The translations under genes and the position numbers were made by a program. From the NCBI RefSeq assembly GCF_020193655.1, contig NZ_JADYVE010000001.1, positions 1,116,001 to 1,180,000 on the forward strand: a DNA stretch of 64,000 nucleotides, in the 5' to 3' direction. This stretch comes from Ensifer sp. IC3342. Its GTDB lineage: Bacteria; Pseudomonadota; Alphaproteobacteria; Rhizobiales; Rhizobiaceae. Shown piece by piece: positions 27,069 to 36,093 of this stretch (the stretch's first letter is position 1; each line of letters starts with the position of its first letter). Below the pieces are notes generated by a model. That model ran no database searches, was not told where the DNA came from, and saw nothing but the letters and a program-made list of their open reading frames with translations.

Positions 27069-27788
27069 ATGCGGCCATCCGGCAGAAAAACCGACCAAAT
27101 GCGCAAGGTTTCCTTCGAGCGCAATTTTTCCAAGCATGCGGAAGGTTCCTGCCTCGTGCGTTTCGGCGACACGCATGTGCTGTGCACGGCGAGCCTCGAG
27201 GAAAAGGTCCCCGCCTGGCTGCGCAACGGCGGCAAAGGGTGGGTCACTGCGGAATACGGCATGCTGCCGCGTGCGACCGGCGAGCGGATGAAGCGCGAGG
27301 CGGCGAGCGGAAAGCAGAGCGGCCGCACACAGGAAATCCAGCGGCTGATCGGACGTTCGCTCCGCGCTGTCGTCGATCTGCCGGCGCTCGGCGAACGCCA
27401 GATCTCGATCGATTGCGACGTCATCCAGGCGGACGGAGGTACGCGCACGGCCTCGATTACCGGGGCCTGGATCGCACTCCACGACTGTCTGAAGTGGATG
27501 GAGGCGCGCAACATGATCAAGGTCGAACGGGTGCTCAAGGACCACGTCGCGGCCATTTCCTGCGGTATCTTCGCCAGCCAGGCGGTGGTCGACCTCGACT
27601 ATCTCGAAGACTCCGCCGCCGAGACGGATGCCAATTTCGTCATGACCGGCAGCGGCGGGCTCGTCGAGATCCAGGGAACGGCTGAAGGAAAACCCTTCAC
27701 CGAGGAGGAGTTCGCAAGCCTGATGTCGCTCGCCAAGAACGGCATCGCAGAACTCATTGCGCTGCAGAAGCAGGCAATCGCCGGCTGA
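27069..27788 (+). CDS. rph: Ribonuclease PH
   Basis: RNase PH is a phosphorolytic 3'-5' exoribonuclease that trims tRNA precursors. The 239-residue protein begins [14 protein letters not shown] and has the typical [20 protein letters not shown] and [19 protein letters not shown]. It continues with QTDGGT-type [15 protein letters not shown] and ends with the conserved [10 protein letters not shown] region. A TTG two codons earlier is possible but unnecessary. It diverges from hrcA and leads a plus-strand run with the VOC gene, rdgB and hemW, all tightly spaced. Confidence 0.96.
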   Translation: MRPSGRKTDQMRKVSFERNFSKHAEGSCLVRFGDTHVLCTASLEEKVPAWLRNGGKGWVTAEYGMLPRATGERMKREAASGKQSGRTQEIQRLIGRSLRAVVDLPALGERQISIDCDVIQADGGTRTASITGAWIALHDCLKWMEARNMIKVERVLKDHVAAISCGIFASQAVVDLDYLEDSAAETDANFVMTGSGGLVEIQGTAEGKPFTEEEFASLMSLAKNGIAELIALQKQAIAG

Positions 27789-27803
27789 TCGAAAGGACGA
27801 GAT

Positions 27804-28220
27804 TTGACCCCGGCGCTGGAAGGCATTCTCGAAACTGCGCTCTATGCGGAAGATCTCGATCGCGCCGAGGCCTTCTACGGCACGGTGCTCGGCTTGCAGC
27901 GCATCACCCGTGCCGGCAATCGACACGTGTTCTTCCGCTGCGGCGCAGGAATACTCCTGATCTTCAATCCCGCCGAGACGGTGAAACCGCCTGCGCCGGG
28001 AGCGCTTCCCGTGCCGCCGCACGGGACGACGGGAAAGGGGCACATGTGCTTCCGGGTCGCGGCGCAGGCGCTCGACGCATGGAAGGAGAAGCTCGAAGCC
28101 GCTGGCGTTCCGATCGAGGCGGACATCCGCTGGCCCAACGGCGCCCGCTCCTTTTACTTCCGCGATCCGGCCGGCAACAGCCTGGAATGCGCGGAGCCGG
28201 GCCTTTGGGCGATTGATTGA
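27804..28220 (+). CDS. VOC-family (glyoxalase/bleomycin resistance-like) protein
   Basis: A 138-residue single vicinal-oxygen-chelate domain: [20 protein letters not shown] near residue 9, [16 protein letters not shown] near 37, and [19 protein letters not shown] at the end with the metal-ligand Glu. The only plausible start is TTG at 27804, preceded by AAAGGACGAG. No Met occurs until mid-protein. It lies 15 bp after rph and overlaps the open frame of rdgB, so it is likely cotranscribed. The substrate is unknown. Confidence 0.85.
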   Translation: MTPALEGILETALYAEDLDRAEAFYGTVLGLQRITRAGNRHVFFRCGAGILLIFNPAETVKPPAPGALPVPPHGTTGKGHMCFRVAAQALDAWKEKLEAAGVPIEADIRWPNGARSFYFRDPAGNSLECAEPGLWAID

Positions 28221-28255
28221 ACGCGGCCGCAGCCGCCTTTATGAAACGGAAGAGA

Positions 28256-28900
28256 ATGCGCAAACTGGATGACAAAACGCTCGTCGTCGCGAGCCACAAT
28301 GCCGGCAAGATCCGCGAAATCCGCGACCTGATCGGTCCGCTCGGCTTCGAGGCGAAGTCGGCCGCCGATCTCAACTTCGTCGAGCCGGAGGAGACCGGCA
28401 CGACGTTTGAGGAAAATGCGACGATCAAGGCGCTCGCCTCCGCAAGGGCCTCCGGCCTGCCGGCGCTTTCGGATGATTCCGGTCTCGCGATCGAAGCCCT
28501 CGACGGCGCGCCGGGCGTCTACACGGCCAACTGGGCCGAACGCGAAGACGGCAGCCGCGATTTCGCCATGGCGATGGAAAAGGTGGAAAAGGCGCTCAAG
28601 GAGAAAGGCGCTATGACGCCAGAGAGCCGAACTGCGCGCTTCGTCTCCGTGCTTTGCCTTGCCTGGCCGGATGGCCATGTCGAGCTCTTCCGCGGCGAGG
28701 TCGAGGGCCAAGTCGTCTGGCCGCCGCGCGGAACCAGTGGCTTCGGCTACGACCCGGTCTTTCAACCGAAAGGCTACGACACCACTTTTGGCGAGATGAC
28801 CGCGGAAGAGAAGCATGGCTGGAAGCCGGGCGACGCGAGCGCGCTTTCGCACCGCGCCCGCGCCTTCAAGCTGTTCGCCGAAACCTGCCTCGGCGCCTGA
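28256..28900 (+). CDS. rdgB: RdgB/HAM1 family non-canonical purine NTP pyrophosphatase
   Basis: The enzyme hydrolyses dITP, XTP and dHAPTP to monophosphates and keeps deaminated purines out of nucleic acids. The 214-residue protein shows [13 protein letters not shown] near residue 10, [14 protein letters not shown] near 48, and [20 protein letters not shown] near 67. [10 protein letters not shown] lies near 163 and ALSHRARA near the end. The start MRKLDDK has GGAAGAG just upstream; ATG at 28241 and TTG at 28217 are upstream alternatives. Confidence 0.95.
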   Translation: MRKLDDKTLVVASHNAGKIREIRDLIGPLGFEAKSAADLNFVEPEETGTTFEENATIKALASARASGLPALSDDSGLAIEALDGAPGVYTANWAEREDGSRDFAMAMEKVEKALKEKGAMTPESRTARFVSVLCLAWPDGHVELFRGEVEGQVVWPPRGTSGFGYDPVFQPKGYDTTFGEMTAEEKHGWKPGDASALSHRARAFKLFAETCLGA

Positions 28901-28912
28901 AAGACGAACGCA

Positions 28913-30094
28913 ATGCATGTAACTCCGCTCTCGGCGATCGGTGACGGCATGGATCCCGGCTTCGGGGTCTATGTGCACTGGCCGTTTTGCGCGGCGAAGT
29001 GCCCCTACTGCGATTTCAATAGCCATGTGCGCCATCAGCCGGTGGATCAGCCGCGCTTCGTTACGGCCTTCCTGCGGGAAATGGCGGAAGCGCGCGAACT
29101 CTCTGGTCCGCGGACGGTCACCAGCATCTTCATGGGCGGCGGCACGCCTTCGCTGATGGATCCGGCGACCGTCGATGCAATCCTCAACGGCATCGCCAAC
29201 CACTGGCACGTGCCTGATGGCATCGAGATCACCATGGAGGCCAATCCGTCGAGCGTCGAGGCGACACGCTTCCACGGCTATCGTGCCGCCGGCGTCAACC
29301 GCGTCTCGCTCGGCGTGCAGGCGTTGAACGACCGGGATCTCAAATTCCTGGGGCGGCTGCACAATGTCGAGGATGCACTGAAGGCTGTCCGGCTGGCGCG
29401 GGAAGTTTTTCCCCGCATGTCGTTCGACTTGATCTATGCCCGCCCGAATCAGACCGTCGAGGACTGGGAGCGGGAATTGAAGGAGGCGGTCTCCTACGCG
29501 GTCGACCATCTCGCGCTCTATCAATTGACGATCGAGGAAGGCACGCCCTTCTACGGGCTGCACAAGGCCGGCAAGCTCGTCGTTCCGGACGGCGAGCAGT
29601 CGGCCGTGCTCTACGAGGCGACGCAGGAGATCACAGCGTCAATCGGCATGCCGGCCTATGAAGTGTCCAATCACGCACGGCCAGGTGCGGAAAGCCGGCA
29701 CAATCTCACCTATTGGCGCTATGGCGACTATGCAGGCATCGGCCCCGGCGCCCACGGACGCCTGACGACCGCGGGCGCGAAGGTGGCGACGGCGACGGAA
29801 CGCAAGCCCGAGGAATGGCTTCGCCTCGTGGAAGAGCAGGGCCACGGCATGATCGAGCGCGAACTGCTGGACCGTGAGGCCCAGGCCGACGAACTCCTGT
29901 TGATGGGCCTTCGGCTCAGGGAAGGTGTCGATCTGGCCCGCTGGCAGAGCCTTTCCGGCCGCGATCCCGACCCCGATCGCGAACAGTTCCTGATTGAGCA
30001 CGGGTTCATCGAACGGCTCGGCAACTCACGGCTGCGCTGCACGCCGGCCGGCATGCTGATCCTCGACGCGGTGGTCGCCGATCTCGCCTGCTGA
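28913..30094 (+). CDS. hemW: Radical SAM heme chaperone HemW (HemN-like)
   Basis: HemW binds heme and a radical-SAM 4Fe-4S cluster and delivers heme to membrane proteins. It was formerly annotated as oxygen-independent coproporphyrinogen III oxidase. The 393-residue protein has the cluster motif FCAAKCPYCDFNSHV (CxxxCxxC) near residue 24. SIFMGGGTPSLM, NRVSLGVQALNDRDLKFLGR and ISFDLIYARP-like MSFDLIYARPNQT follow, with a HemN C-terminal domain. It is the last gene of the rph-VOC-rdgB run. It lacks the extra N-terminal region of true HemN. Confidence 0.93.
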   Translation: MHVTPLSAIGDGMDPGFGVYVHWPFCAAKCPYCDFNSHVRHQPVDQPRFVTAFLREMAEARELSGPRTVTSIFMGGGTPSLMDPATVDAILNGIANHWHVPDGIEITMEANPSSVEATRFHGYRAAGVNRVSLGVQALNDRDLKFLGRLHNVEDALKAVRLAREVFPRMSFDLIYARPNQTVEDWERELKEAVSYAVDHLALYQLTIEEGTPFYGLHKAGKLVVPDGEQSAVLYEATQEITASIGMPAYEVSNHARPGAESRHNLTYWRYGDYAGIGPGAHGRLTTAGAKVATATERKPEEWLRLVEEQGHGMIERELLDREAQADELLLMGLRLREGVDLARWQSLSGRDPDPDREQFLIEHGFIERLGNSRLRCTPAGMLILDAVVADLAC

Positions 30095-30156
30095 TGGGAG
30101 CAATAGCAGCGACAGCCGAGCGCGGAGATTGCCCCGCACCTTGTCCCTCTCCGCGC

Positions 30157-31023
30157 TCAATCGCCTTTCTTAACCGGCGCAACAATCGCCCAACTGATGC
30201 CGAAGGGATCGCGAAGCTGCCCGTAATAATCGCCCCAGAAGGCGACCTCCAATGGCATCGTCACCTCCGCGCCCGCGGCGACGGCACGCTTCCACCAGAA
30301 ATCCGCGTCGTTGACGACGAGATGCAGAACGACGCCCTCCTGTGGCTTCCACGGGTAACCGAATTCCGGGAACGGATCGTTCAGCATCAGTGCGCCGCCA
30401 TTGATCGTCAGATGGCAGTGGATGAGGCGTTTGCCGTCCTCGGCATATTTGCGGTCCACCTCCTTGGCGCCGAACGCACGGCCGTAGAATTCCGCCGTGA
30501 CATTCGCGTCCTGGACGTTGAGATAGGCGATGACGCCGGCCATCGGCGGGCGCGACGGCGCTTGCCAATCGACCTCTGATGTCGGATCGAGGTCGATCGC
30601 CGCCCTGAAGCTCCCGTCCATGTAGAAGGGCACCGACTCGTGCTGGTGGGCGATCTTCCATCCATCCTCCGTACGCTTCAAACCCAGCGTCTGGCGAAAC
30701 CAGAGTGCGGCCTTTTCGCCGTCCAGTTTCTCGCCGGAGAGATGGGTGAGCGCCGTCGCGAAGGCGACGTCGCCGCCTGCCGAGATTTCCAGCTCCTGAA
30801 GCCGGTAGCCGAGCGGCCCCTTCCAGGTGGAGAACCACTGCTCAAGGCCCTCGGCGCCGGCCGCTGTTTCCTTAAGAGGCGGCGCCAGCGAATAGACAAG
30901 GCAATCTTCCGTGCCGTGGGCAAGCACGCGACGCGCGTCCTTCTCGCGCATGGCGCCTGCCCAATCCTCGATCACCGCACGAATCTCGTCGACGGCGGCG
31001 GTTCTCTTTCTGATGTCGGACAT
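30157..31023 (-). CDS. SnoaL-like/VOC fusion protein
   Basis: A 288-residue two-domain protein. Residues about 8-130 form an NTF2/SnoaL-like ketosteroid-isomerase fold (AVIEDWAGAMREKDARRVLAH, then GWKIAHQHESVPFYMDG). Residues about 160-285 form a PhnB-type VOC domain (VIAYLNVQDANVTAEFYGRAFG, LNDPFPEFG, GQLRDPFGISWAI). The function is unknown; such proteins are often encoded with DGPF/ECF42 sigma genes, as here. It is downstream of the AHSA1 gene on the same strand, with a 137-bp gap that contains half of a palindromic repeat. The start has AAGGAGATG upstream. Confidence 0.82.
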   Translation of the reverse strand: MSDIRKRTAAVDEIRAVIEDWAGAMREKDARRVLAHGTEDCLVYSLAPPLKETAAGAEGLEQWFSTWKGPLGYRLQELEISAGGDVAFATALTHLSGEKLDGEKAALWFRQTLGLKRTEDGWKIAHQHESVPFYMDGSFRAAIDLDPTSEVDWQAPSRPPMAGVIAYLNVQDANVTAEFYGRAFGAKEVDRKYAEDGKRLIHCHLTINGGALMLNDPFPEFGYPWKPQEGVVLHLVVNDADFWWKRAVAAGAEVTMPLEVAFWGDYYGQLRDPFGISWAIVAPVKKGD

Positions 31024-31099
31024 GGTTCATCTCCTTGATCAACGGGGAGGCGGAAACCCGCTGCACGTTTCCTTGGACCGGAATCGATTCAAGGGCAAA

Positions 31100-31142
31100 A
31101 CATGCAGCAAATTCCAAGTTCTACAGCGACCTTTGTGCGTGG
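31100..31142 (-). repeat. Dispersed palindromic element (half copy)
   Basis: AACATGCAGCAAATTCCAAG is followed by CTACAGCGACCTTTGTGCGT, the same two blocks in the same order as at 2290-2340. The second arm of the palindrome is absent or replaced by GGGCCGCCGGCCC. Confidence 0.5.
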
Positions 31143-31160
31143 GCCGCCGGCCCGCTCGTC

Positions 31161-31643
31161 TCAGAGTCTTGCGACAAGCGCGGCGAGCTGGTCGGCGCAT
31201 TGACCCCAGCCCTCATGAAAACCCATCTTTTCGTGCGCTTCCCGGTCCGCCACGCTCCAGTGGCGGGCGCGGGCGGTGTAGCGGGTCTTGCCGTTCTCGT
31301 CCTCGAATGTCAGGATCGCCGTCATGAAGGGCTTTTCCGAAGGCTTCCAGGCTTCTGTGTATGCATCGGTCAGGACCAGCTTTTCGTTCGGAACAACCTC
31401 CAGATAGACGCCCTGATTGGGATAGAGCTCGCCCTCCGGGGAGCGCATGACGAACCGGTTGGTACCACCTGGCCTCACATTGAGCTCCGCTTCCGTGATC
31501 GTCCACGGCAAGGGTGCAAACCATTGCTTCAGGAGCTCCGCATCCGTGAAGGCGCGATAAACCTTTTCGCGTGGCGCATCGATGAGGCGGGTGAGCACCA
31601 GTTCGCGCTCGTCGGCGGGCTTGATGTCGGTCGCTGCATTCAT
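31161..31643 (-). CDS. AHSA1/SRPBCC (activator of Hsp90 ATPase-like) protein
   Basis: A 160-residue single SRPBCC domain: LVLTRLIDAPREKVYRAFTD near residue 15, LLKQWFAPLPW near 38, then NRFVMRSPEGELYPNQGVYL. It ends EGWGQCADQLAALVARL, as in START/AHSA1-like ligand-binding proteins often linked to DGPF/sigma loci. The start is ATG 31643, with GGAGG 7 bases upstream; the TTG two codons before is rejected. A TGTCGG-N17-CGTC promoter motif lies 33 bp upstream, matching that before the YciI-sigma operon. Confidence 0.85.
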   Translation of the reverse strand: MNAATDIKPADERELVLTRLIDAPREKVYRAFTDAELLKQWFAPLPWTITEAELNVRPGGTNRFVMRSPEGELYPNQGVYLEVVPNEKLVLTDAYTEAWKPSEKPFMTAILTFEDENGKTRYTARARHWSVADREAHEKMGFHEGWGQCADQLAALVARL

Positions 31644-31675
31644 TTTCAATTCCTCCGTGGTGATTTCGGTCTAAG

Positions 31676-31702
31676 GACGAAGCGGAAAATCAGAGTCCGA
31701 CA
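31676..31702 (-). promoter_or_regulatory. Candidate ECF42 promoter before the AHSA1 gene
   Basis: The minus strand reads TGTCGG (31702-31697), 17 bp, CGTC (31679-31676). Motif and spacing are identical to the element at 33389-33415. The -10-like CGTC lies 32 bp before the start codon. Confidence 0.6.
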
Positions 31703-31718
31703 GCGACAGCCAAAATTT

Positions 31719-32993
31719 TTATTGTTTTTCCTCGGCAAGGTGCGGGCGACCTGTTTCCGCCGCAAGATGATCGAGCTGCATGCGGATATAGGCGGCCTCT
31801 GCCGCGTTCGTCGCAAGAGCAATGGCGCGGTCGAACGCGACGCGCGCTTCCCCGGCGCGCCCCATCTGCTTGAGCAGCCCCCCGCGCAGACCATGATAGT
31901 AGAAATAGCCCGAGAGCCTTTCGCCAAGCGGCTCGACCAACGCCAAGGCAGCTTCCGGTCCCTCGCGCTTCGACACTGCGACGGCGCGATTGAGGGTGAC
32001 GACGGGCGACGGTTGCAGACGTTCGAGCGTCTGATAGAGCAGGTCGATTTCTTCCCAGTCCGTCAGTTCGGGACGCTCGGCCCGCGCATGAAGTGCCGCA
32101 ATGGCGGCCTGGACCTGGTAGGGGCCGGGACGCCGGTGCCGCATGGCCTTGTCGATCATCGCGAGCGCCTCGGTGATCATTCCCCTGTTCCACAGCCGCC
32201 GGTCCTGATCTTCGAGCAGGACGATGGCGCCATGTGCATCGAAGCGCGCGCGGGCACGCGAATGCTGGAGCAGAAGCAGCGCGGTCAGCCCCATGATTTC
32301 CGGTTCGGCCGGAAACAGTCTGAGGAGCAGCCGGGCGAGCCGGATCGCCTCGTCGCATAGATCCGCCGACACCCCCTCGGGGCCATTCATCGCCGAATAG
32401 CCTTCGTTGAAGACGAGATAAATCATCGTCGCCACCGCCGCGAGGCGCTCGGCGCGGTCAGCGGCATCGGGCGTCTCGAAGGGAATCCCCGCCGCCGCGA
32501 CGCGCGCCTTGGCGCGGGTGATGCGCTGCTCCATCGCCGCCTCGCTGACCAAGAAGGCGCGCGCGATCTGCCTGACGGAGAGGCCGGAGACGACCCGGAG
32601 CGCCAGCGCGATTTGCTGGGTCGCCGGCAGGGCGGGATTGCTGCAGACGAAGAGCAGCCGCAGGATGTCGTCGCGGTAATGCGAGCCGTCGAGGCGGTCG
32701 GCGAGTTCGCTCTCCCTGTCTTCGAGGTCCGACAGCAATTCCTCCGGCGGCAGCACCGTTTCGCGCGCTTGGCGCCGCACCTTGTCGATGCCGCTGTTGC
32801 GGCCGACGAAGATCAGCCAGGCCGCGGGATCCCGCGGCGGGCCACTCTTCGGCCAGGCCTTCAATGCCCGGATGCAGGCCTCCTGGAAGGCTTCCTCGGC
32901 CATGTCGAGATTGCGAAAATAGCGCAGGAGCGCGCCCATCGCCTGCGGCCGGGCGGAAACCAGAGCGAGGTCGATCCAGGCAGTGTCTGTCAT
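31719..32993 (-). CDS. ECF42-type RNA polymerase sigma factor with C-terminal extension
   Basis: A 424-residue extracytoplasmic-function sigma factor. Sigma region 2 lies at about residues 18-78 (GALLRYFRNLDMAEEAFQEA; DPAAWLIFVGRNSGIDKVRR) and region 4 at about 105-165 (LRVVSGLSVRQIARAFLVSE, EQRITRAKAR). A long C-terminal helical, TPR-like extension begins with the group hallmark YLVFNEGYS (192-200) and contains TLNRAVAVSKREGP. In group ECF42 this extension takes part in controlling activity, and no anti-sigma gene is present here. The gene overlaps the upstream DGPF/YciI gene by ATGA, the diagnostic ECF42 partnership. It probably controls its own operon and the AHSA1 gene. Confidence 0.93.
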   Translation of the reverse strand: MTDTAWIDLALVSARPQAMGALLRYFRNLDMAEEAFQEACIRALKAWPKSGPPRDPAAWLIFVGRNSGIDKVRRQARETVLPPEELLSDLEDRESELADRLDGSHYRDDILRLLFVCSNPALPATQQIALALRVVSGLSVRQIARAFLVSEAAMEQRITRAKARVAAAGIPFETPDAADRAERLAAVATMIYLVFNEGYSAMNGPEGVSADLCDEAIRLARLLLRLFPAEPEIMGLTALLLLQHSRARARFDAHGAIVLLEDQDRRLWNRGMITEALAMIDKAMRHRRPGPYQVQAAIAALHARAERPELTDWEEIDLLYQTLERLQPSPVVTLNRAVAVSKREGPEAALALVEPLGERLSGYFYYHGLRGGLLKQMGRAGEARVAFDRAIALATNAAEAAYIRMQLDHLAAETGRPHLAEEKQ

Positions 32994-33364
32994 GAGGGAA
33001 GCTCACCGGGTTTATAGAGAGCGAGCGGGCGGATCTCGTAGGAGCCCGAGCTCGGATTGGCGGTACTGAGGTCGCGGGCGAAGTCGAGGGCCTCGTCGAG
33101 CGATCCGCAATCGATCAGGTAGAAGCCGAGCAGTTGCTCCTTGGTTTCGGCGAAGGGGCCGTCGATGACGATTGTCTCGCCTGGGGCATGGCGCAGCGTG
33201 GTGGCCGCCGTCGTAGGCAAGAGGCGCGCAACCGGCCCCAGCTTGCCGGCTTCGACATACTTGCGCTGGACGCCGGTAAGATCGCGCATGACCCTGTCCT
33301 CCTCCTCCTTGCTCCACGCACTCGTGACACTTTCATCGTTGTAGCAAAGCACCGCATAAAGCAT
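32990..33364 (-). CDS. DGPF/YciI-family protein
   Basis: A 124-residue YCII-related protein beginning MLYAVLCYNDESVTSAWS and containing the name-giving IDGPFAETKEQLLGFYLIDC (about residues 62-81), then the EALDFARDLS helix. The biochemical role of DGPF proteins is not established. Their genes are typically next to ECF42 sigma factors. The start is set by GAGGAG eight bases upstream and a family-typical length; the frame is open 44 codons further without support. Its TGA overlaps the ATG of the sigma gene, so translation is coupled. Confidence 0.92.
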   Translation of the reverse strand: MLYAVLCYNDESVTSAWSKEEEDRVMRDLTGVQRKYVEAGKLGPVARLLPTTAATTLRHAPGETIVIDGPFAETKEQLLGFYLIDCGSLDEALDFARDLSTANPSSGSYEIRPLALYKPGELPS

Positions 33365-33388
33365 TGAAAACTCCTCGGCTGGTCTGAA

Positions 33389-33415
33389 GACGAATGGAGC
33401 TAGTGATAGCCGACA
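33389..33415 (-). promoter_or_regulatory. Candidate autoregulated ECF42 promoter before the YciI-sigma operon
   Basis: The minus strand reads TGTCGG (33415-33410), 17 bp, CGTC (33392-33389), 24 bp before the YciI ATG. It resembles the TGTCGA/CG(A/T)C-type promoters I recall for ECF42 and is duplicated before the AHSA1 gene. Confidence 0.6.
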
Positions 33416-33572
33416 AGCGAGGCGAAAAAAATGAATCGATTGCGGAATTGGCCCGCCGGCGGGTGAGAAAAAATGCGCATGGTCTTGCGCCCGCATCCCG
33501 CTCCAATCCTTATGGCGAGTTCACGCTCGCGATTCTGGTTCGACTCGGTCCAAAATCGCAGCATGCGCGCAA

Positions 33573-33599
33573 CAAAAAAAGGCCCGGCGGAACCGGGCC
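33573..33599 (-). terminator. Rho-independent terminator of dnaA
   Basis: GGCCCGG-CGGAA-CCGGGCC stem-loop, followed on the minus strand by seven T's, 36 bp after the dnaA stop. Confidence 0.9.
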
Positions 33600-33635
33600 A
33601 ATTCGTAGGCTTCAGCCTACCTATCGACGGATTGC

Positions 33636-35183
33636 TTATTCGTTGATCAGCCGCTTCAAGAGTTCGATCTCATGGCTGAGCTTCGTATCCGCCGCGATCA
33701 TCTCTTCGATCTTGCGAACCGCATGCAAGACGGTCGTGTGATCGCGACCACCAAAGCGTCGGCCGATTTCCGGGAAGGAGCGCGGCGTCAGGGTCTTCGA
33801 CAGATACATGGCGATCTGCCGTGGCTTGACGATGACGCGCGTGCGGCGGTTCGACACCAGTTCCTGGCGCGATACGTTGTAGTGCTTGGCGACGACGCGC
33901 TGGATGTCCTCGATGCGGACGCGGCGCGGTTCACCGGCATTGACCAGGTGACCGAGCAGTTCGTCGACGCGCTCGATCGAAAGCTGCGGCTCGAAGGAGC
34001 GACGGAAGAGCAGCTGGTTGAAAGCGCCCTCCAGTTCGCGGCCGCTGGCCGTGACATTGCGCGCGACATGGCAAAGGATATCGGTCGGAATATCGAGCGA
34101 TGCGTCATCCTGGCGCGCGGCCTCGAGCCGCCGCTTCAGCATCTCCAGGCGCATCTCGTAGTCCGGACCTTCCATCTCGATCGCAACACCGCCCTGAAGC
34201 CGCGAGCGAACGCGGCTGTCGAGCGATTCCAGCTCCCACGGTGCGCGGTCGGCAGCGACCACGACCTGTTTGGCCGAGTCGAGCAGCATGTTCAGGAGAT
34301 GGCAGAACTCGTGCTGGATCGACTTGCCCTGCAGGAACTGCATGTCATCGATCACCAGAAGATCGATGTTGCGCAGCGATTCCTTGAGAGATAGAGCGTC
34401 GTTGTCGCGGATCGCGGTCGCGAAGCGCCACATGAAGTATTCCGCCGTCAGATAGACGACGCGTGGCGCCCGCGCGCTCTGCAGGGCGGCAATTGCGATC
34501 GCCTGCAGGAGATGCGTCTTGCCGAGCCCAACGCTTGAATGGATGAAGAGCGGATTGAAGCGCACCGCGCCGGCGCCAGCCTCGGCGATGGTGCGCGCGG
34601 CTGCAAGCGCCACCCGGTTCGACGAACCTTCGACGAAACTGTCGAAATTGTAGCGCTGGTCGAGCGGCGAGCCGAAAAGCGGTGCCTGGGCCGGTTTCTG
34701 GACCGCTGCCACCGCCGCCGCGGCGACCGAGGCAATCGGCTGGGCCGCTGCCGGACGGCGTACCGGGGCCACCGGAGCCGTTTCTGCCGCCGCCGGCATC
34801 GCGTCTTCGTGGGCAGCCGGACGCGCACCGCGCGTTGCGGTGCGGACGAGGATTTCCACCTTCAGAATTTCGCCGTCTTCCTGCTGGAACAGACTGGTGA
34901 TGAGATCGAGATATCGGTTGTTGATCCAGGACTTCAGAAACGTCGTGGGCACCGAAAGACGTACAACGCTCTTGGAAATCGAATGGAGCTTGAGACGTCC
35001 AAACCAGCTTGCGAAGACATCCGGACCGACTTGAGCTTTCAAACGCTGACTTACGCGCTCAAAAAGTGCGTCATGCCGCATGTCCTGTTTTTCCCCCGCC
35101 GCCTGAGACTGATTGCTTCCGGCCTGACGCGCGTCAGGTGCCGTCGCCAAATTCATCTGCATGTTGCCGCCTTCCAAATTCAT
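33636..35183 (-). CDS. dnaA: Chromosomal replication initiator protein DnaA
   Basis: DnaA binds DnaA boxes at oriC, melts the origin and loads helicase. The 515-residue protein has domain I ([19 protein letters not shown]), an Ala/Pro-rich variable linker (about 120-170), and the AAA+ domain. The latter carries Walker [15 protein letters not shown] (GKT at 221-223), Walker [14 protein letters not shown], and sensor and box VII motifs. The C-terminal DNA-binding domain contains [19 protein letters not shown]. Three starts are possible: MNLEGGN (used, SD very close), MQMNLAT with GGAAGG well placed, and MRHDALF. The catalytic protein is unaffected. It is followed by a strong terminator and preceded by a 0.9 kb region rich in GANTC. 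Confidence 0.97.
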   Translation of the reverse strand: MNLEGGNMQMNLATAPDARQAGSNQSQAAGEKQDMRHDALFERVSQRLKAQVGPDVFASWFGRLKLHSISKSVVRLSVPTTFLKSWINNRYLDLITSLFQQEDGEILKVEILVRTATRGARPAAHEDAMPAAAETAPVAPVRRPAAAQPIASVAAAAVAAVQKPAQAPLFGSPLDQRYNFDSFVEGSSNRVALAAARTIAEAGAGAVRFNPLFIHSSVGLGKTHLLQAIAIAALQSARAPRVVYLTAEYFMWRFATAIRDNDALSLKESLRNIDLLVIDDMQFLQGKSIQHEFCHLLNMLLDSAKQVVVAADRAPWELESLDSRVRSRLQGGVAIEMEGPDYEMRLEMLKRRLEAARQDDASLDIPTDILCHVARNVTASGRELEGAFNQLLFRRSFEPQLSIERVDELLGHLVNAGEPRRVRIEDIQRVVAKHYNVSRQELVSNRRTRVIVKPRQIAMYLSKTLTPRSFPEIGRRFGGRDHTTVLHAVRKIEEMIAADTKLSHEIELLKRLINE

Positions 35184-36039
35184 GCTCCGATGCCGTCATT
35201 GCTGCCGGCCTCATCTCTTATGCCCGTCCGCCACGGCCGCCTTCGAAGCCATGCCGCGTCCGACGGGCGCCCTGTCGCACCGAAAGCCGGGCTCCTCATA
35301 TCCCGTTTCGGTGCGCGCTGCGCTCATCCGCTCGCTTCCGTGAGCGAATGTCCCCTAGCGCCTCGCCTTTACCGACTCCACCCGGCCGCTTTCAAGCGGC
35401 GTTAGAGTCGCATTCCTCACCGGCTGCGCCGCACCCTCGTACGAAGCGGGCAGCCCACCTTTCTCCTTCTTTCTGGAACGCCTCCCGGCGCCCTCCCTTT
35501 GCCTGGCCATCCACGCAACCACAAGACGAAAGATCCTCGTTCCGGAACGAAGCATCGGTCCGGTTTTTCTATCTCGACTTGTATGATTGAACGACGTGGA
35601 ATGACCCCGCCACAGAGAACAGAAAGCTCGAAGCCACCTCAATCGAAATGGCCCTGTTCTTCCCTTTACAGATATGATCCGTGTCCCCTGTGCGAGGCAT
35701 TTAGGCAGGATCGATCCTCAAGATCAATCGCGAATTTTACCGACCGTTAAACGCCGCCGGTTGACTCTCTCGCCGCCTTTTGCTTGCCGCATTCTGAGTC
35801 CATCAAGAATCGCTGTTGAATCAAGGGTTTTGATTTTTACGCGCTTGCTTAGCTGGCGAAAAAGAAAAAAAATAAAAATTCGCTTGACTCGCCTCGGACC
35901 CCGCTCGTCCCCGATCTTCGACGACACTCGCGCAAAGACCTCTCATAAGTCATTGAAATTACATCAAAAATTTTGTCATCGCAGTGACATACGCTAAAAT
36001 CGCCGATTTGCCCGTTGCCGTGACAGAAGTATGAATCCG
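35184..36039. other. Long dnaA upstream region with GANTC cluster
   Basis: About 0.86 kb separates dnaA from the rpsT terminator. I find no consensus DnaA boxes (TTATNCACA) and no convincing gene. Open frames here have poor composition, no ribosome binding sites, and partly overlap dnaA. The region becomes AT-rich towards 35820-36000 and contains GANTC sites at about 35374, 35405, 35763, 35796, 35807, 35818, 35886 and 36033. It most likely holds the dnaA promoter(s) and a long untranslated leader. Confidence 0.6.
35763..35890 (-). promoter_or_regulatory. Cluster of five CcrM (GANTC) sites upstream of dnaA
   Basis: GANTC occurs at 35763, 35796, 35807, 35818 and 35886, five sites in 128 bp where about 0.5 would be expected by chance. 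CcrM methylates GANTC in Alphaproteobacteria and hemimethylation controls some cell-cycle promoters, including dnaA in Caulobacter. The role here is inferred. Confidence 0.5.
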
Positions 36040-36062
36040 AAAAACCCGGCGCAAGCGCCGGG
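36040..36062 (-). terminator. Rho-independent terminator of rpsT
   Basis: CCCGGCG-CAAG-CGCCGGG stem-loop, with five T's after it on the minus strand, about 30 bp beyond the rpsT stop. Confidence 0.88.
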
Positions 36063-36093
36063 CGTTTCATCAACAGATTTTTATTTAGCCGGA

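Noticed and set aside
30095-30156. RIME element after hemW
   Set aside because: CCCCGCACCTTGTCCCTCTCCGCGCTC resembles one RIME arm, but the matching arm and palindrome are missing and the gap is only about 60 bp.
35009-35642. Open frames upstream of and overlapping dnaA (plus 35009-35590, minus 35355-35642)
   Set aside because: Pro/Arg/Ser-rich or basic low-complexity translations, partial antisense overlap with dnaA, and no ribosome binding site.
35184-36093. Chromosomal replication origin next to dnaA
   Set aside because: No cluster of TTATNCACA boxes is visible, and in Sinorhizobium the origin is, to my knowledge, elsewhere near hemE rather than beside dnaA.
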